Program-made: the position numbers and the translations under genes
Source: Petrosia ficiformis
Lineage: Eukaryota > Porifera > Demospongiae > Haplosclerida > Petrosiidae
Direction: 5' to 3'
NCBI GenBank assembly: GCA_947044365.1
Contig: OX345646.1
Span: 4,759,327 to 4,823,326, forward strand
Length of the DNA: 64,000 bases
Shown: positions 1-24,552 of the stretch, in pieces
How the letters are laid out: each line of letters begins with the position of its first letter
Position numbering within the stretch: position 1 is the first letter of the stretch
The notes under the pieces: generated by a model
What the model was told of the DNA's origin: nothing
Seen by the model: only the letters and a program-made list of their open reading frames with translations
The model's database searches: none

Positions 1-166
1 AGGTTAATACATGATTATACTGTAACTCAATAACTTATATGTACTATGGTGTAGTTTAATATCATAATGTTAATACATGATTATACTGTAACTCAATAAC
101 TTATATGTACTATAGTGTATAGTTTAATATCATAAGGTTAATACGTGATTATACTGTAACTCAATA
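1..166 (+). repeat. 68-bp tandem repeat (family H core), about 2.4 copies at window edge
   Basis: Copies of a 68-bp unit reading AGGTTAATACATGATTATAC, then TGTAACTCAATAACTTATAT and a GTACTATAGTGTATAG part. The same unit recurs at 9417-9700, 25490-26527 and 48755-49075 (both reverse) and 46690-47250. It is followed, as at the other loci, by the family H flank (ATGAACATTAAAGATG and GGTCAAAGTGAA). It lies in an intron upstream of the first visible SNX3 exon. Confidence 0.85.
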
Positions 167-302
167 ATGAATTTAAACACAAAAATGAACATTAAAGATG
201 ATGATATTATAGTCAAAGAACTTTGGATGTGTTTTTGAGGTCAAAGTGAAAAGTGTGTTGTGTGTATGTGTGTGTATTCATTAGAATATTGTCTCTTTGT
301 AG

Positions 303-3300
303 ACCAACATACCTGTTTTTAAAATTAAAGAAACATCCGTACGAAGACGATACAGAGACTTTGAATGGCTTAAAAAAGAGTTAGAAAGAGATAGCAAGGT
401 GAGGATTTGATACAAGATTTTAGTTAACTGCAGAAGGTGGTAATCCCCTTTTCAGGATATTATTTAAACCTATATGTTGATATTGTGTTATAGGCTTTGT
501 GATCTTATTTGAGTTCGTTGAGGGGGGAGGGACTGCAGATGAGGTTCATACTTCATGTATAGTCTCATCCCCAGACCGCCACACCCTACTGGCGAAAGAC
601 AGTCTGGAATAGTTGCTTCAAATTTAGGGTCTAAGTGTCAAACATCCGTTGTGTGTGGCGATCTGGGGATGAGACTACTTTCATGCAAACCTTCATGAAA
701 TACATGTAATTATATATATAGTAGTACACTTACATGTAGCTAGTATGAATGTTTTAGGCTAAGCTTTTTAAGCTTTTTTCTTCGCCATTTAACCATCCCA
801 ATGCTATTGGTTTGTTGTACTTGCTACAGAACAGTCTCGGTGCTTTTACTAGTTGCTACAGAACAGTCTCGGTGCTTTTACTAGTTGCTACAGAACAGTC
901 TCGGTGCTTTTACTAGTTGCTCAATACTTTAGAAGCTTTTAGAGTCAGAAAACACACTTCAGCCACCAATGATCAATAATTATCCATTTTACATTTGTGT
1001 GTATGTACATGTACATGTACATGTACATGTATAAATTCAAATATAAAACAAGATTTGTTGAGAAACAAATGTCCCTATGATTGTAATGAATCATTGCTGA
1101 TGGTTGTCATGTCATTTCTGAATCCTAACAGCATATTTTAACTTCTCGGTTCTTCTAGAAGTATTTTAGCTACAACAACTAGGAATTGCAGTTTTCACAA
1201 ACTGGTATCATACTGCTCTGTTATGACTCAATCTTGTTATAACTCAATCTAACTTTCCTTTGTGAACCAAGCCCCTAGCATGATGCTCCTTCCTAAGCAG
1301 TTATACACAAGAATATATACACATGTATTACAGTGTACAATATTTGATGTGAATTTTGGCTGGCCATGATAGTGATATTTGATTGGCCATTTTTTTTAAA
1401 TTGCTAGGACATGTGACTACTTGTACAATATGCATACATGTATATATATGTTACAAATTATTAGTGACATTATCATTAAACATAATTTCTAAATTTTACA
1501 AAATGATACTAATCAACCCAACATTTCTCTAATTTTATAAAAATTGACCGGTTAAAATAACCGACCACATGCACATTTTCTAATTATTCACTCGGAAAAT
1601 GGCCGATGACCGATGGCCGACTGTAATATTGTACACTGTATTATATACAATATATAATATACAGTGTATATATATAATATACATGTATATATATATATAT
1701 ATATAGAGGGTTTCATTTAGTTAATTCGTGAACAATTCATGACTAAATAAACACAAATTAAAATATAATTGTCTTATGTGTAGTTAACTAAATGAATTAA
1801 TTATTTCATATTTGACGTATTTGGTATGTACATGTACATGTATTTGGCATCAAATACATGTACATGTACATGTAGTTTAATTAATTAAAATTGGAACGCA
1901 TACTAAAAACAAACTTTAGTTGCATATTCATACAGTTGTGTATAAGGAATCGCGAAATAATGTTAATATCAAATTTAGGCCTGTGCGATAATGAAAAAAC
2001 CTATATCACGATAATAATCCCAACTATCACGATTATCACGATAATTAATTGATTTCAAGAATAACTGAACAACATATTTATTTAATTTCAATTCAATGAA
2101 TAAAAGTTAAATTATTATTAAGGAGTAAGATTCTTAAATGCCTTTGTTATTGAGTGCTGACCTGGTTTAGACAGTTCAGACACATGGAACTAGTAGCTTT
2201 TTTAGATGAAACACTATCATATTCATCTTTATGGTTGTATTGCAGATGGACAATCAAGTTAGTGGTATTTTCTTTGTAAGACAGCACAAAACACAGTGAA
2301 CTGTCTGTCTCTTGTTTTTATCCGGCTCCAGAAATTTCCCCTTTTGTGCTAGAAACCCGAAATATTTCCAAACAGGACTTTTGGCCTTCTCTAAAGGTAG
2401 GTATTCAAAATTAGAAGCCATCGTTACTCGACGAGATGCTTGTAAGTGTATCGATTGAACAACGTGTGATCACGTGTGAGCAGTATGCGCATGCGCAAAT
2501 TATCACGATAAGAATGTCAACATTATCGTTATCGCGATAACAATTTCTTTTCGCGATTATCGACCTATCGCGATTATTGCACAGGCCTAATCAAATTTGA
2601 AGAAAAAAGCTTTGAAAGATTCTAAGGTTTGCAGACAGTGTTATTGATAAGCTTATATGACACACCATTGGCCCAAAGAGCTTCTTATTTGGCATAGCAC
2701 AGTTCTCTCTTTGGGCCAGATGGTGCAGTTAATTATGATTTATATTGTCACTAACAGCATTAACTCTTTGTTAATTGGCTCAAAATGTATTCTCAATGGT
2801 ACACACACTAACCATTGTTGAGCCAATTTGACCTATGCTTCAAAACGTATAAATTCTGTTTCCACATGTTTTTAATAATTTGTTATCAATGTTGCTCTCA
2901 CCTTGATAACTTGATTGGCTATTGAAAGCCTCCAAAACTGTATTATAGCTTTGTATAGTCCTGTTCCTGTTGCTGGTCTTAGAGCATGGCAGTAAAACTT
3001 TGACGGAGTTTAGCGCAATACGAATTCACAGAAAACTTATGAAGGTTTAAACATTCAAAGCTTTTTCCCAGCCCTAATTTATGTGTATTACATGTATATG
3101 TATATAGTACAAGTCAATAAAAAGTCACAGTAATTACTCAGTACTTTTAATTTCCTCACTACTGTAGTTCAATAGTAGTTTTGACAGTAATTGGTATATT
3201 TGTCAATTGAACACCACAGTAGTGAGACAGTAATTACTATACTATACTGACAGTAGAACTAAGATAATTACTATTACTGTATGGTGACATTTTATTAACA

Positions 3301-6300
3301 TATACTGTACTTGTCAATTGAACACCACAGTAGTGAGACAGTAATTACTATACTATACTGACAGTAGAACTAAGATAATTACTATTACTGTATGGTGACA
3401 TTTTATTGATATATACTGTACTTGTCAATTGAACACCACAGTAGTGAGACAGTAATTACTATACTATACTGACAGTAGAACTAAGATAATTACTATTACT
3501 ATATGGTGACATTTTATTGACATATACTGTACTTGTCAATTGAACACCACAGTAGTGAGACAGTAATTACTATACTATACTGACAGTAGAACTAAGATAA
3601 TTACTATTACTGTATGGTGACATTTTATTGATATATACTGTACTTGTCAATTGAACACCACAGTAGTGAGACAGTAATTACTATACTATACTGACAGTAG
3701 AACTAAGATAATTACTATTACTATATGGTTACATTTTATTGACATATACTGTACTTGTCAAGTGAGACAGTAATTACTATACTATACTGACAGTAGAACT
3801 AAGATAATTACTGTTACTGTATGGTGACATTTTATTAACATATACTGTACTTGTCAATTGAACACCACAGTAGTGAGACAGTAATTACTATACTATACTG
3901 ACAGTAGAACTAAGATAATTACTGTTACTGTATGGTGACATTTTATTAACATATACTGTACTTGTCAATTGAACACCACAGTAGTGAGACAGTAATTACT
4001 ATACTATACTGACAGTAGAACTAAGATAATTACTATTACTGTATGGTGACATTTTATTAACATATACTGTACTTGTCAATTGAACACCACAGTAGTGAGA
4101 CAGTAATTACTATACTATACTGACAGTAGAACTAAGATAATTACGTATGGGGGTGACATTTTATTAACATATACTGTACTTGTCAATTGAACACCACAGT
4201 AGTGAGACAGTAATTACTATACTATACTGACAGTAGAACTAAGATAATTACTATTACTGTATGGTGACATTTTATTAACATATACTGTACTTGTCAATTG
4301 AACACCACAGTAGTGAGACAGTAATTACTATACTATACTGACAGTAGAACTAAGATAATTACTATTACTGTATGGTGACATTTTATTAACATATACTGTA
4401 CTTGTCAATTGAACACCACAGTAGTGAGACAGTAATTACTATACTATACTGACTGTAGAACTAAGATAATTACGTATGGTGGTGACATTTTATTGATATA
4501 TACTGTATAATAATCGTATCACATGATTTTTGTCTCCCAATATTATCAGATGCAAAACTGAAATTAAATAATAGTTATAATATATGGAGTTGAAAAATAC
4601 TATAACACTTAATTAGTCACTTTTAGGTAGTAATCACAAAAACACAATTTTTGAAAGTCTCCAGCAGAAACATCTGAACAAAACTATGCTAAGTTGTGAA
4701 TTTAGTCCAGAAAACCAGCACAGTACCCATTTATGATATATGACCGATACATGTAGAAGTAACCCACTAGGCCATGACTGCTCTTGACTAATAATTAACC
4801 TCACTGTGAGATGTTATGTTCTTTTAACTAATTTGTCCAGTCAAATCTAATTTTATCTGGACAAAGAGCCAAAATGTCCAGAAAATAGGCAATGGTTGGA
4901 CATATTTCCAGCACTGCAACCCTGACATGGTATAAGATTTATAGTATGTGTTTACATGTGTAGGTGTTGTTTGGATTATATCAGGATGTACAATATACTG
5001 TATGTCAATAAAAAGTCACCACACAGTATAGTAATTACTCAGTAGTTTCATTTCCTCACTACAGTAGTTCAACAGTAGTTTTGACAGTAATTGGTATACT
5101 TGTCAATTGAACACCACAGTAGTGAGACAGTAATTACTATACTATACTGACAGTAGAACTAAGATAATTACTATTACTGTATGGTGATGTTTAATTAACA
5201 TATACTGTACTTGTCAATTGAACACCACAGTAGTGAGACAGTAGTGAGACAGTAATTACTATACTATACTGACAATAGAACTAAGATAATTACTATTACT
5301 GTATGGTGACATTATATTAACATATGCTGTATGTGTTCTCACTCAAACAATTTGTTAGATAATTTGTGAACCCAACACACTCCAACATCTTAAATGTCCA
5401 TGTATATATATTTCTCTCATTATAGATAGTTGTTCCACCTCTTCCTGGGAAAGCATTAGGAAGACAATTACCATTTAGAGGAGATGAAGGTAACACGCTA
5501 TAGTATAGTATACAAGTAGTTCTCTTTCATATATACTAGGGCTGGAACGGATACCTGATTATTCGCGAACTCAACATCTGGATCTCTTTCTTTTTATTCG
5601 GGTACTCGTTTAATGTTTGCGCATTAGCAGAAACCAAACACGTGAAATCGAAATTGCAATAAAATGGCGGTTGATAAGTGTCTTAGTCCATGTTACTGGC
5701 TTGAATGATCTGTAGAAACGCCAATGCTTCTGTAAACATCTCATTACACCAAAAGGATGAGGTAATATTGTATATTTTAGTGCAAACAAGTCATGAATTT
5801 TTAAAGCAATTATCTGGGTACATGACCGTTATTGTGAATGGATATCCGAATAGTAAAAGACAGGATCCATTCTAATATTTACACACAAATTCAACGTATG
5901 TTGTATTTTTAAAGCTAAAAGTTTAATTTATGAATACGGCATTTTGAATGAAAATTTGAAAGGAGATTGCTTACAAGCAGTAGTGATAATTTCTTGTGTA
6001 TCATTTAATATATACTAACAACTCATTGTGATATTATACATACAAATAATAACACTCTCATTGCCGATTGACTATTTTTCATTTTTCAACTTGGTTATAG
6101 TTGTTACAGTAGACTTGTAGTTTATTTTCAATGTGGTTTTGTTATAGTTAAACTTATTACAGTAATTTACATAAAGTTATACATGTGTAGTTTAGTTAAC
6201 TTAACTAACATACGAAGAGAGATTTCAGTTACAGTTATTACAATAGACCTACACATGTATTTACTTACATGTAACTATACATGTACATGTACATGTAACT

Positions 6301-8037
6301 ATACATGTACATGTAGTTATAGTTAACTAAAACAACACTAATGTACATGTACATCATGTTTTGTGTCTACCAAAATTAGTGTTGTTTTAGTTAACTATAA
6401 CTATAACTAAATTACAGGTGTATTATATCTATAACTAACTAAAGAGCCAATAATGGCACTTTTAGTTAGTTACATGTAACTAACTAAAACCCTTTTAGTA
6501 AGCCTAATATTATCTTGGTTAATTAAACTATAACTAAACTAAAATTGTGATTAACTAGACATACTATACATGTAGCTATAACTAAATGTGGTACAATTGT
6601 CAAACAACACTAACCATATAATACATTGTACATTAATGTATTATATAATTGTGTTTTAGGTTTGTTTGATGATGAGTTCATCGAAAACAGGAAAAAAGGA
6701 TTAGAAGAATTTATCAACAAGTTAGTGTTTATCACAATGTGTGTTACGAGGTGTCAGAACCATGCTAGTATGATCTGTTAGTCGATGTTGGTAGATTCAG
6801 TATGGTCAGGAATCACAGTTTTTGATAAGTTTTGAAGCTTGGGCCAAATTGGCTCAAAAATGGTTAGTGTGTGCGCCATTGGGAATACATCTTGAGCCAA
6901 TTAACAAAGAGTTAATACTGTTAGTGACAATATACATGTAATCATAATTAACTGCACCATCTGGCCAAAGAGAGAACTGTGCAGTGCCAAATAAGAAGCT
7001 CTTTGGGCCAATTGTGTGTCATGAGGTTCTCAAAAACTCTGTCGGGAACGTTTGTGGTTAATTAAATTCGGTATATATTTTAACAATATTCTTGTGGGTG
7101 GAGTCTAGACTGTAGCACGAAGGAAATGCAAAGTGACCAAGACAGAAAATACAGTATATGTCGATAAAAATTCACCATACAGTACAGTAATTACTCAGTA
7201 GTTTCATTTCCACACTACAGTAGTTCAACAGTAGTTTTTACAGTAATTGATATACTTGTCAATTGAACACCACAGTAGTGAGACAGTAATTACTATACTA
7301 TACTGACAGTAGAACTAAGATAATTACTGTTACTGTATGGTGACATTTTATTAACATATACTGTACTTGTCAATTGAACACCACAGTAGTGAGACAGTAA
7401 TTACTATACTACGATAATTACTGTTATTGTATGGTGACATTTTATTAACATACATGTATTCTGGTATTGGCAATATAAAAACATTATCGCAATAGTACTA
7501 AATACTGACTAACCACTTGTGTTCCACAATTGGCCATACCCATCATACTGTGTTCATACAGTATATGAAACCGATTCACAATGCTACATTAATCTGTATT
7601 TTGGCATACTGTCGTGTAAGCCAAACAAAAAGCCGTTTGTATCAATTGACTCACTCAACCATACGACAACAATTATACCAATTAGCACACAAATGTAGCA
7701 TCTGTCGATGAGAAAATAGATGTCTACCACTCTTTTCTAACTCAATCAGCCACAATGGAACACTGAATGCCCAGTCTTGAGAACTGAGAATTGTGGGTTA
7801 AAGATCTTTGACGGCTAGCCAACTCTCCCCACTCATCCAGTGTCCATATAATAATAAGTATAATTATATAACAAGTACATAACTATGTAACTCACACACA
7901 ATATAACTGTTTATTTTCATTTTGTTAGAGTTGCTGGTCATCCTTTAGCTCAGAATGAAAGATGTTTGCACATGTTTCTTCAAGAACCCATAATAGATAA
8001 AAATTACGTGCCTGGAAAAGTTCGGAGTACTAATTAA
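303..8037 (+). CDS. SNX3: Sorting nexin-3-like PX-domain protein, 3' four coding exons
   Basis: Exons: 303-398, 5426-5489, 6660-6720 and 7929-8037 (stop TAA 8035-8037). All have AG/GT borders and the phases join (96+64+61+109 nt = 110 codons). The translation opens TNIPVFKIKETSVRRRYRDF and continues EWLKKELERDSK, IVVPPLPGKALGRQLPF and AGHPLAQNERCLHMFLQ, closely following vertebrate SNX3/SNX12. The RRYRDF motif, the lysine of PPLPGK and the arginine of NERCLHMF are at the PI3P-binding positions of the PX domain. SNX3 is an early-endosome PX protein that acts as a cargo adaptor for retromer, for example in Wntless recycling. About 40 N-terminal residues lie upstream of the window. Its introns carry a 12-copy 111-bp array, a hAT element and several MITEs. 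SNX3 and SNX12 cannot be told apart here. An AATAAA overlaps the stop codon (8036-8041), probably too close to be the polyadenylation signal. Confidence 0.93.
558..677. mobile_element. Short TIR element (MITE), about 120 bp
   Basis: Inverted ends of about 24 bp: TAGTCTCATCCCCAGACCGC on the left is mirrored by GCGATCTGGGGATGAGACTA on the right, with one mismatch. A TA duplication is possible. No coding capacity. It lies in a SNX3 intron. Confidence 0.7.
821..916 (+). repeat. 32-bp tandem repeat, three copies
   Basis: Three near-identical units containing TTGCTACAGAACAGTCTCGG followed by TGCTTTTACTAG, starting at 821, 853 and 885. Confidence 0.9.
1331..1638 (+). mobile_element. Family G MITE, copy 1
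   Basis: Begins CAGTGTACAATAT and ends with its inverse ATATTGTACACTG, flanked on both sides by TATTA. A second copy in opposite orientation lies at 42421-42743 with its own flanking CACATG. Shared internal words include GGCTGGCCATGATAG, TGACTACTTGTACAATATGC and the ATGGCCGA run near one end. Confidence 0.75.
1976..2589. mobile_element. Non-autonomous hAT-like element, 614 bp, with 8-bp target duplication
   Basis: Ends are TAGGCCTGTGCGATAAT and its imperfect inverse ATTATTGCACAGGCCTA. The flanks 1968-1975 and 2590-2597 are both ATCAAATT, a perfect 8-bp duplication as expected for hAT. Subterminal runs of ATCACGATAA/TTATCGTGAT form further inverted repeats. No transposase frame is visible. 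A TGCGCATGCGCA motif (NRF1-like) lies near 2486. Confidence 0.88.
2640..2865 (-). mobile_element. Family A MITE
   Basis: Reverse-orientation copy: TGATAAGCTTATATGACACA, then GAGCTTCTTATTTGGCA, AACTCTTTGTTAATTGGCTC and ACCATTGTTGAGCCAATTTG. Both ends carry versions of GTTTTTGATAAG / CTTATCAAAAAC. Other copies: 6812, 30108, 30293, 33030, 53367 and 62808. Confidence 0.8.
3108..4507 (-). repeat. Family B element expanded to a 111-bp tandem array, about 12 copies
   Basis: Opens with the family B terminus (GTCAATAAAAAGTCAC, ATTACTCAGTA) and closes with the opposite terminus (TATGGTGGTGACATTTTATT). In between, a unit containing TTGTCAATTGAACACCACAG and GAGACAGTAATTACTATACT repeats every 111 bp (for example starts at 3311, 3422, 3533 and 3644). 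One unit near 3758 carries a short deletion. It lies in a SNX3 intron. Confidence 0.92.
4508..4982. other. Intronic sequence without recognisable features
   Basis: AT-rich, unique-looking SNX3 intron sequence between two family B elements. I saw no exon, RNA gene or inverted repeat in it. Confidence 0.6.
4983..5332 (-). mobile_element. Family B MITE with about two internal units
   Basis: Starts TATGTCAATAAAAAGTCACC and ends with the mirror terminus near CATTATATTAACATATG. Two copies of the internal 111-bp segment are present, the second with a small GACAGTAGTGA duplication. It ends about 90 bp before the SNX3 exon at 5426. Confidence 0.85.
5537..5874. mobile_element. hAT-like element, 338 bp
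   Basis: Begins TAGGGCTGGAACGGATACC and ends with the decayed inverse GGATCCATTCTA. The 8-bp flanks ATATATAC and ATATTTAC match at 7 of 8 positions. It contains an AAAATGGCGG motif and GGATATCCG, shared with the elements at 29242 and 44657. Confidence 0.7.
6083..6610. mobile_element. Family C repeat cluster (TTAGTTAACTAA palindromes)
   Basis: Several inverted and direct copies of TATAGTTAACTAAAA, TTAGTTAGTTA and CCTTTTAGTAAGCCTAATAT. The last SNX3 internal exon begins 50 bp after it. Confidence 0.65.
6812..7040 (+). mobile_element. Family A MITE
   Basis: Forward copy with TTTTTGATAAGTTTTGAAGC, GGCCAAATTGGCTCAAAAAT, AGAACTGTGCAGTGCCAAAT and an end near TCTCAAAAACTCTG, giving inverted ends CAGAGTTTTTGA/TCAAAAACTCTG-like. 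Confidence 0.82.
7150..7452 (-). mobile_element. Family B MITE with two internal units
   Basis: TATGTCGATAAAAATTCACC at the left, mirrored terminus TGGTGACATTTTATTAACAT at the right, and two copies of the TTGTCAATTGAACACCACAG segment, the second with an internal deletion. Confidence 0.83.
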
Positions 8038-8209
8038 TAAATATTGATGGATGTCCCGAAAACTCATCCAGCTTGTTATAATGACAATGGAATAGTACAT
8101 ATAATTATTATAAAAGTTATAGCACTTGTTTTCTTGAAACCTAAAAAAATGTTTTATTTTAAAAAATTAATAGTGATATTGGTTTGCTGCTATCACACTT
8201 AATTAACTA

Positions 8210-8247
<38 letters not shown>

Positions 8248-9384
8248 GAATATTTGCTTTCAGTATTTCATTATTATTTTATGATTGTGAGTGAAGATTT
8301 ACTGTTCCAATGGTCAGGCATAAGAACCAGGGGCATCTCCCTCTTCTAATATTGGTAAAAGACTATACCAATATTAACTTGGTGTCCCTCTATTCCTATC
8401 TACGGAGTAACCTTTCTGTTATTGGGACTTGTCTCTGTATTAATTATATATGGGTATGTCCCATGCAATTACTGGAGTAATTATATTATGTACATTGTAT
8501 ATCAATTTGGGACTTTATATGAATAAGCCAATCAAAACTATGAACTGTGTTCACATTTAAAATTATGTAATGTACATATAGTATATAGTTTGATTTAATG
8601 AGGTTAATACATGATTATGAGTGTTTCACCCTAGCTTGAGTCATACTCTCCTAGATTCAGACCAAATTTATTTCAACATGCAACAACATCTCAGCTATAA
8701 GCTTTATGGGACCCCAGAGCAACCTCAGAGTGCCTAAGAGCAGTGTGGTTCACATGCCCAATTTTTTCAGGCTCCTCAAGTAACAAAAAATCCTGTATGA
8801 GACATTGATTATACTATAACTCAATAATGAAGTAATATATATGCACAGAATGATAATATTGTATAATTTATATAAAAATTACTTTTATTGAAAAGATTAT
8901 TGATCTTTTAAACTAAAGTTATGAACATTTTTCTGAGCTGCTCATGATGATGAACATGAACCAGATCCAGAATAAACAATGGCTCAGATCTGTTATTAAA
9001 ATACATATCTATTTTTTTGTTTTAATATAAAAATAAAATTATTATTTGTTTTCTTTTTGTTTATGAAAATGAAAGTTATTGCTTAGTGAATTTATCATGT
9101 TCAAAATATTAATTGCCTGATAATAGTTTCAATCAAGCTCACAATACAGGATTAACAATAACTGAATTTGTCATGTGATCAATTACGACTAATATTATCA
9201 TGTTGTACTGATTAATTATTCATGTAGTAAAAGCGGTGTATGATGTAATGCAATGACTGTAGAAATACCTAACCAGATGGAATGAGGTTCAGTTATCACA
9301 GCTTGGAAGCTAAACTGAGCAGCTACAAATTAGCCTGGCCTTGTACACTAATTCTTTATATAATTATACCTTTATGATTGTATT
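8038..9384. other. Intergenic spacer between SNX3 and the SFT2 gene
   Basis: Contains the SNX3 3' UTR, an (ATT)n run at about 8216-8246, a single divergent family E copy near 8630-8800 (CAACATCTCAGCTATAAGC, ACCTCAGAGTGCCTAAGAG) and a family H fragment at 8815-8950. I saw no gene. Confidence 0.55.
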
Positions 9385-9870
9385 AAAGTCTGTTCAGATA
9401 CACGACGACCTAAAAATTATGATGTAACTTGATAACTTTATATGTACTATAGTGTATAGTTTAATATCATAAGGTTAATACATGATTATACTGTAACTCA
9501 ATAACTTATATGTACTATAGTGTATAGTTTAATATCATAAGGTTAATACATGATTATACTGTAACTCAATAACTTATATGTACTATAGTTAGTTTAATAT
9601 CATAAGGTTAATAATTACACTGTAACTCAATAACTTATATATATGTACTATAGTGTATAGTTTAATATCATAAGGTTAATACATGATTATACCCGCATAA
9701 CTCAATGATAATTAAGCAAAATGGATTGAAATGTGATATACACAAAAAGAATGGGAAGGATAAATTATGAAAATGGTGCAGGTGAAAAGATTGTTTGAGT
9801 TACTGATTCAAAACTAAAGTTATGAACATTAATTTTTTTGAAGTCATGGTGAATGTGAATGTTATTTTCA
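9385..9870 (+). mobile_element. Family H element with four 68-bp internal repeats
   Basis: Left flank resembles TAAAGTCTGTTCAGATACAC; the right flank is GTCATGGTGAATGTGAATG, an imperfect inverse of the left. Between them lie about four 68-bp units (GTTAATACATGATTATACTG). The right flank runs straight into the SH2-like exon remnant. Confidence 0.75.
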
Positions 9871-9871
9871 G

Positions 9872-9960
9872 CTAAGTTTTTACAACGAAACAGAAAGATT
9901 ACGATGGTATCACGGTCATCTTTAAACTGAAACTGAGCCAGCCAAATGCTTATAATGCCA
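9872..9960 (+). pseudogene. Decayed SH2-domain exon fragment
   Basis: After a TTATTTTCAG acceptor-like site the frame reads LSFYNETERLRWYHGHL, then a TAA stop (9923-9925), then TETEPAKCL in the same frame. W-Y/F-H-G-H-L followed by an E/A-rich start of helix A is the beginning of an SH2 domain, as in SHP-type tyrosine phosphatases. The downstream FLVRES strand is not visible and further stops follow, so this looks like a dead fragment. It abuts a family H repeat end. It could instead be chance similarity over 17 residues. Confidence 0.42.
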
Positions 9961-10069
9961 GAGACGAGTATACTTTTAATTGCATAATGGATTATTAAAG
10001 CCTCGCTGATTTAATAGTCTAGCTTGTAGTACATTTGTACTTAGTTAGCACTGTCATGTGAAGGTGATA

Positions 10070-10607
10070 CAGTGGAACCCCTGTATAACGGCCACCCAAG
10101 GGGAATTGCATTTTGGCCGTTATATAGGGGTGGTCTTTGCTGAGGGGTTTAGTTTAGTATAACTCAAAACATCTTTTTATTAACTGAACACATGATAAAT
10201 ACTCATTATGCAATAATTATTAAATTCCATGCAAGTATAAATTTTATGGACCAAAAACTACATAGATAAGCTCAAGACTATCTGTAGCAAACTAAACAGT
10301 GATGGGCTGCTTTGAATATTGTGCATTTTTGTTTTATCATTATTGTTTTACTATTCATTCGTGATTTAAAACTACATTGTATTACTGTACACTGTCGAGT
10401 TGATTAATCGATTTTTAATATCGTGGGCGTGGCCACGCGGCCGTTTTGCTCAATGGTACATGGTGTTAGGGACCATCTAGTGTTCGCAATAGCGAGGTGG
10501 TCGTTCTTCAGAGGTTGCCTTAGCAGGTAAGTATGTGTAATTTGAATCCGGACCAGGACATCTGGCCGTTATATCATAGATGACCGCTGTTCAGGGGTGG
10601 TCCACTG
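10070..10607. mobile_element. Non-autonomous pogo/Tigger-like (Tc1/mariner) element, 538 bp
   Basis: Inverted ends CAGTGGAACCCCTGTATAAC and a mirror ending GGGGTGGTCCACTG, both flanked by TA (10068-10069 and 10608-10609). Additional GGCCGTTATAT words sit near both ends. No transposase frame is seen. The TA duplication and CAGTGGAACC terminus fit the pogo/Tigger group. Confidence 0.8.
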
Positions 10608-10619
10608 TAATCTGTTTAA

Positions 10620-10764
10620 TTTATGACATCATAACTCAAAACTGTAGTCAAAAGCTAATAAAAACAATGTCATGTGAGCGAATTGCATGCAGCAGCTGTA
10701 TTAGGGGTGTGGCTCTGTATTAACTTAAAGAATTTAAAGAAGTTAAAAGAACTAGAAGTAGAAT
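10620..10764 (+). promoter_or_regulatory. Candidate core promoter/5' UTR of the SFT2 gene
   Basis: The 145 bp between the pogo-like element and the ATG contain a CRE-like TGACATCA (about 10624), an E-box CAGCTG (about 10692) and a KLF-type GGGTGTGGC (about 10704). No TATA box is evident. The assignment rests on position and these short motifs only. Confidence 0.35.
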
Positions 10765-23819
<13,055 letters not shown>

Positions 23820-24552
23820 AAAAAACAAACTTGATTTATACACCACACGACATTGCATATTGAAAATACTTACCTATTACAATTATTTTATAAAGAGAGT
23901 TTGAAAAGTTTAATAATAATAATAAGAGCTAAAATATTTTGTAGTTGGCATTCACTACTACAATATACACGTATGTCAATAAAATGTCAAAATATAGCCT
24001 ATATGCAGATCCAATCTGATATTGTCTGTGTGAAATATATAGTTGTATTTATCTAGTTTACAACTGTTCACTTGTGGTACAGTGTTAATTATTCTATTGT
24101 TCGTGTTCAGCCCAAAGTACGTTGTACATGTAGTTACAGGCATATTTGCAGCCTGGTTGCACACATCTTCAAATTGTACCTGTGCAGTTTGACAATAATG
24201 TAATCTGCAAAGCCTGAAAAATATTGTGTAAGCTGTATAGGAAATGCAGTTGCCTATACTGATATTCTGCCTATATCTTCAATATAGGCACCTATTCAGC
24301 TCCCTATTCTAGTATAGGTGCAACCCTATTTAGAGAGTGTTTTCATAATAACCTGAGTATATCACTGTTTAGTGGGTTAGTCCACTTCAGCCCATTAGTT
24401 ATATATATATAGTCATTCAATTTTTAATATCTGATGTCAAACGAAAATGATCACAAAAATAACTAAAGATGAGAGCTAAATCAAAACTAAGCAGCACATA
24501 ATAGAATATGAAAGACACATTCTAATACTAGTTGAGGAGACTCATTCCAATA
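23820..24552. other. Convergent intergenic region between the SFT2 and LolA-like genes
   Basis: Holds the 3' ends of two genes transcribed toward each other. A local inverted word, CTATATCTTCAATATAGGC, lies near 24270. No exon or terminal inverted repeat is seen. Confidence 0.5.
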
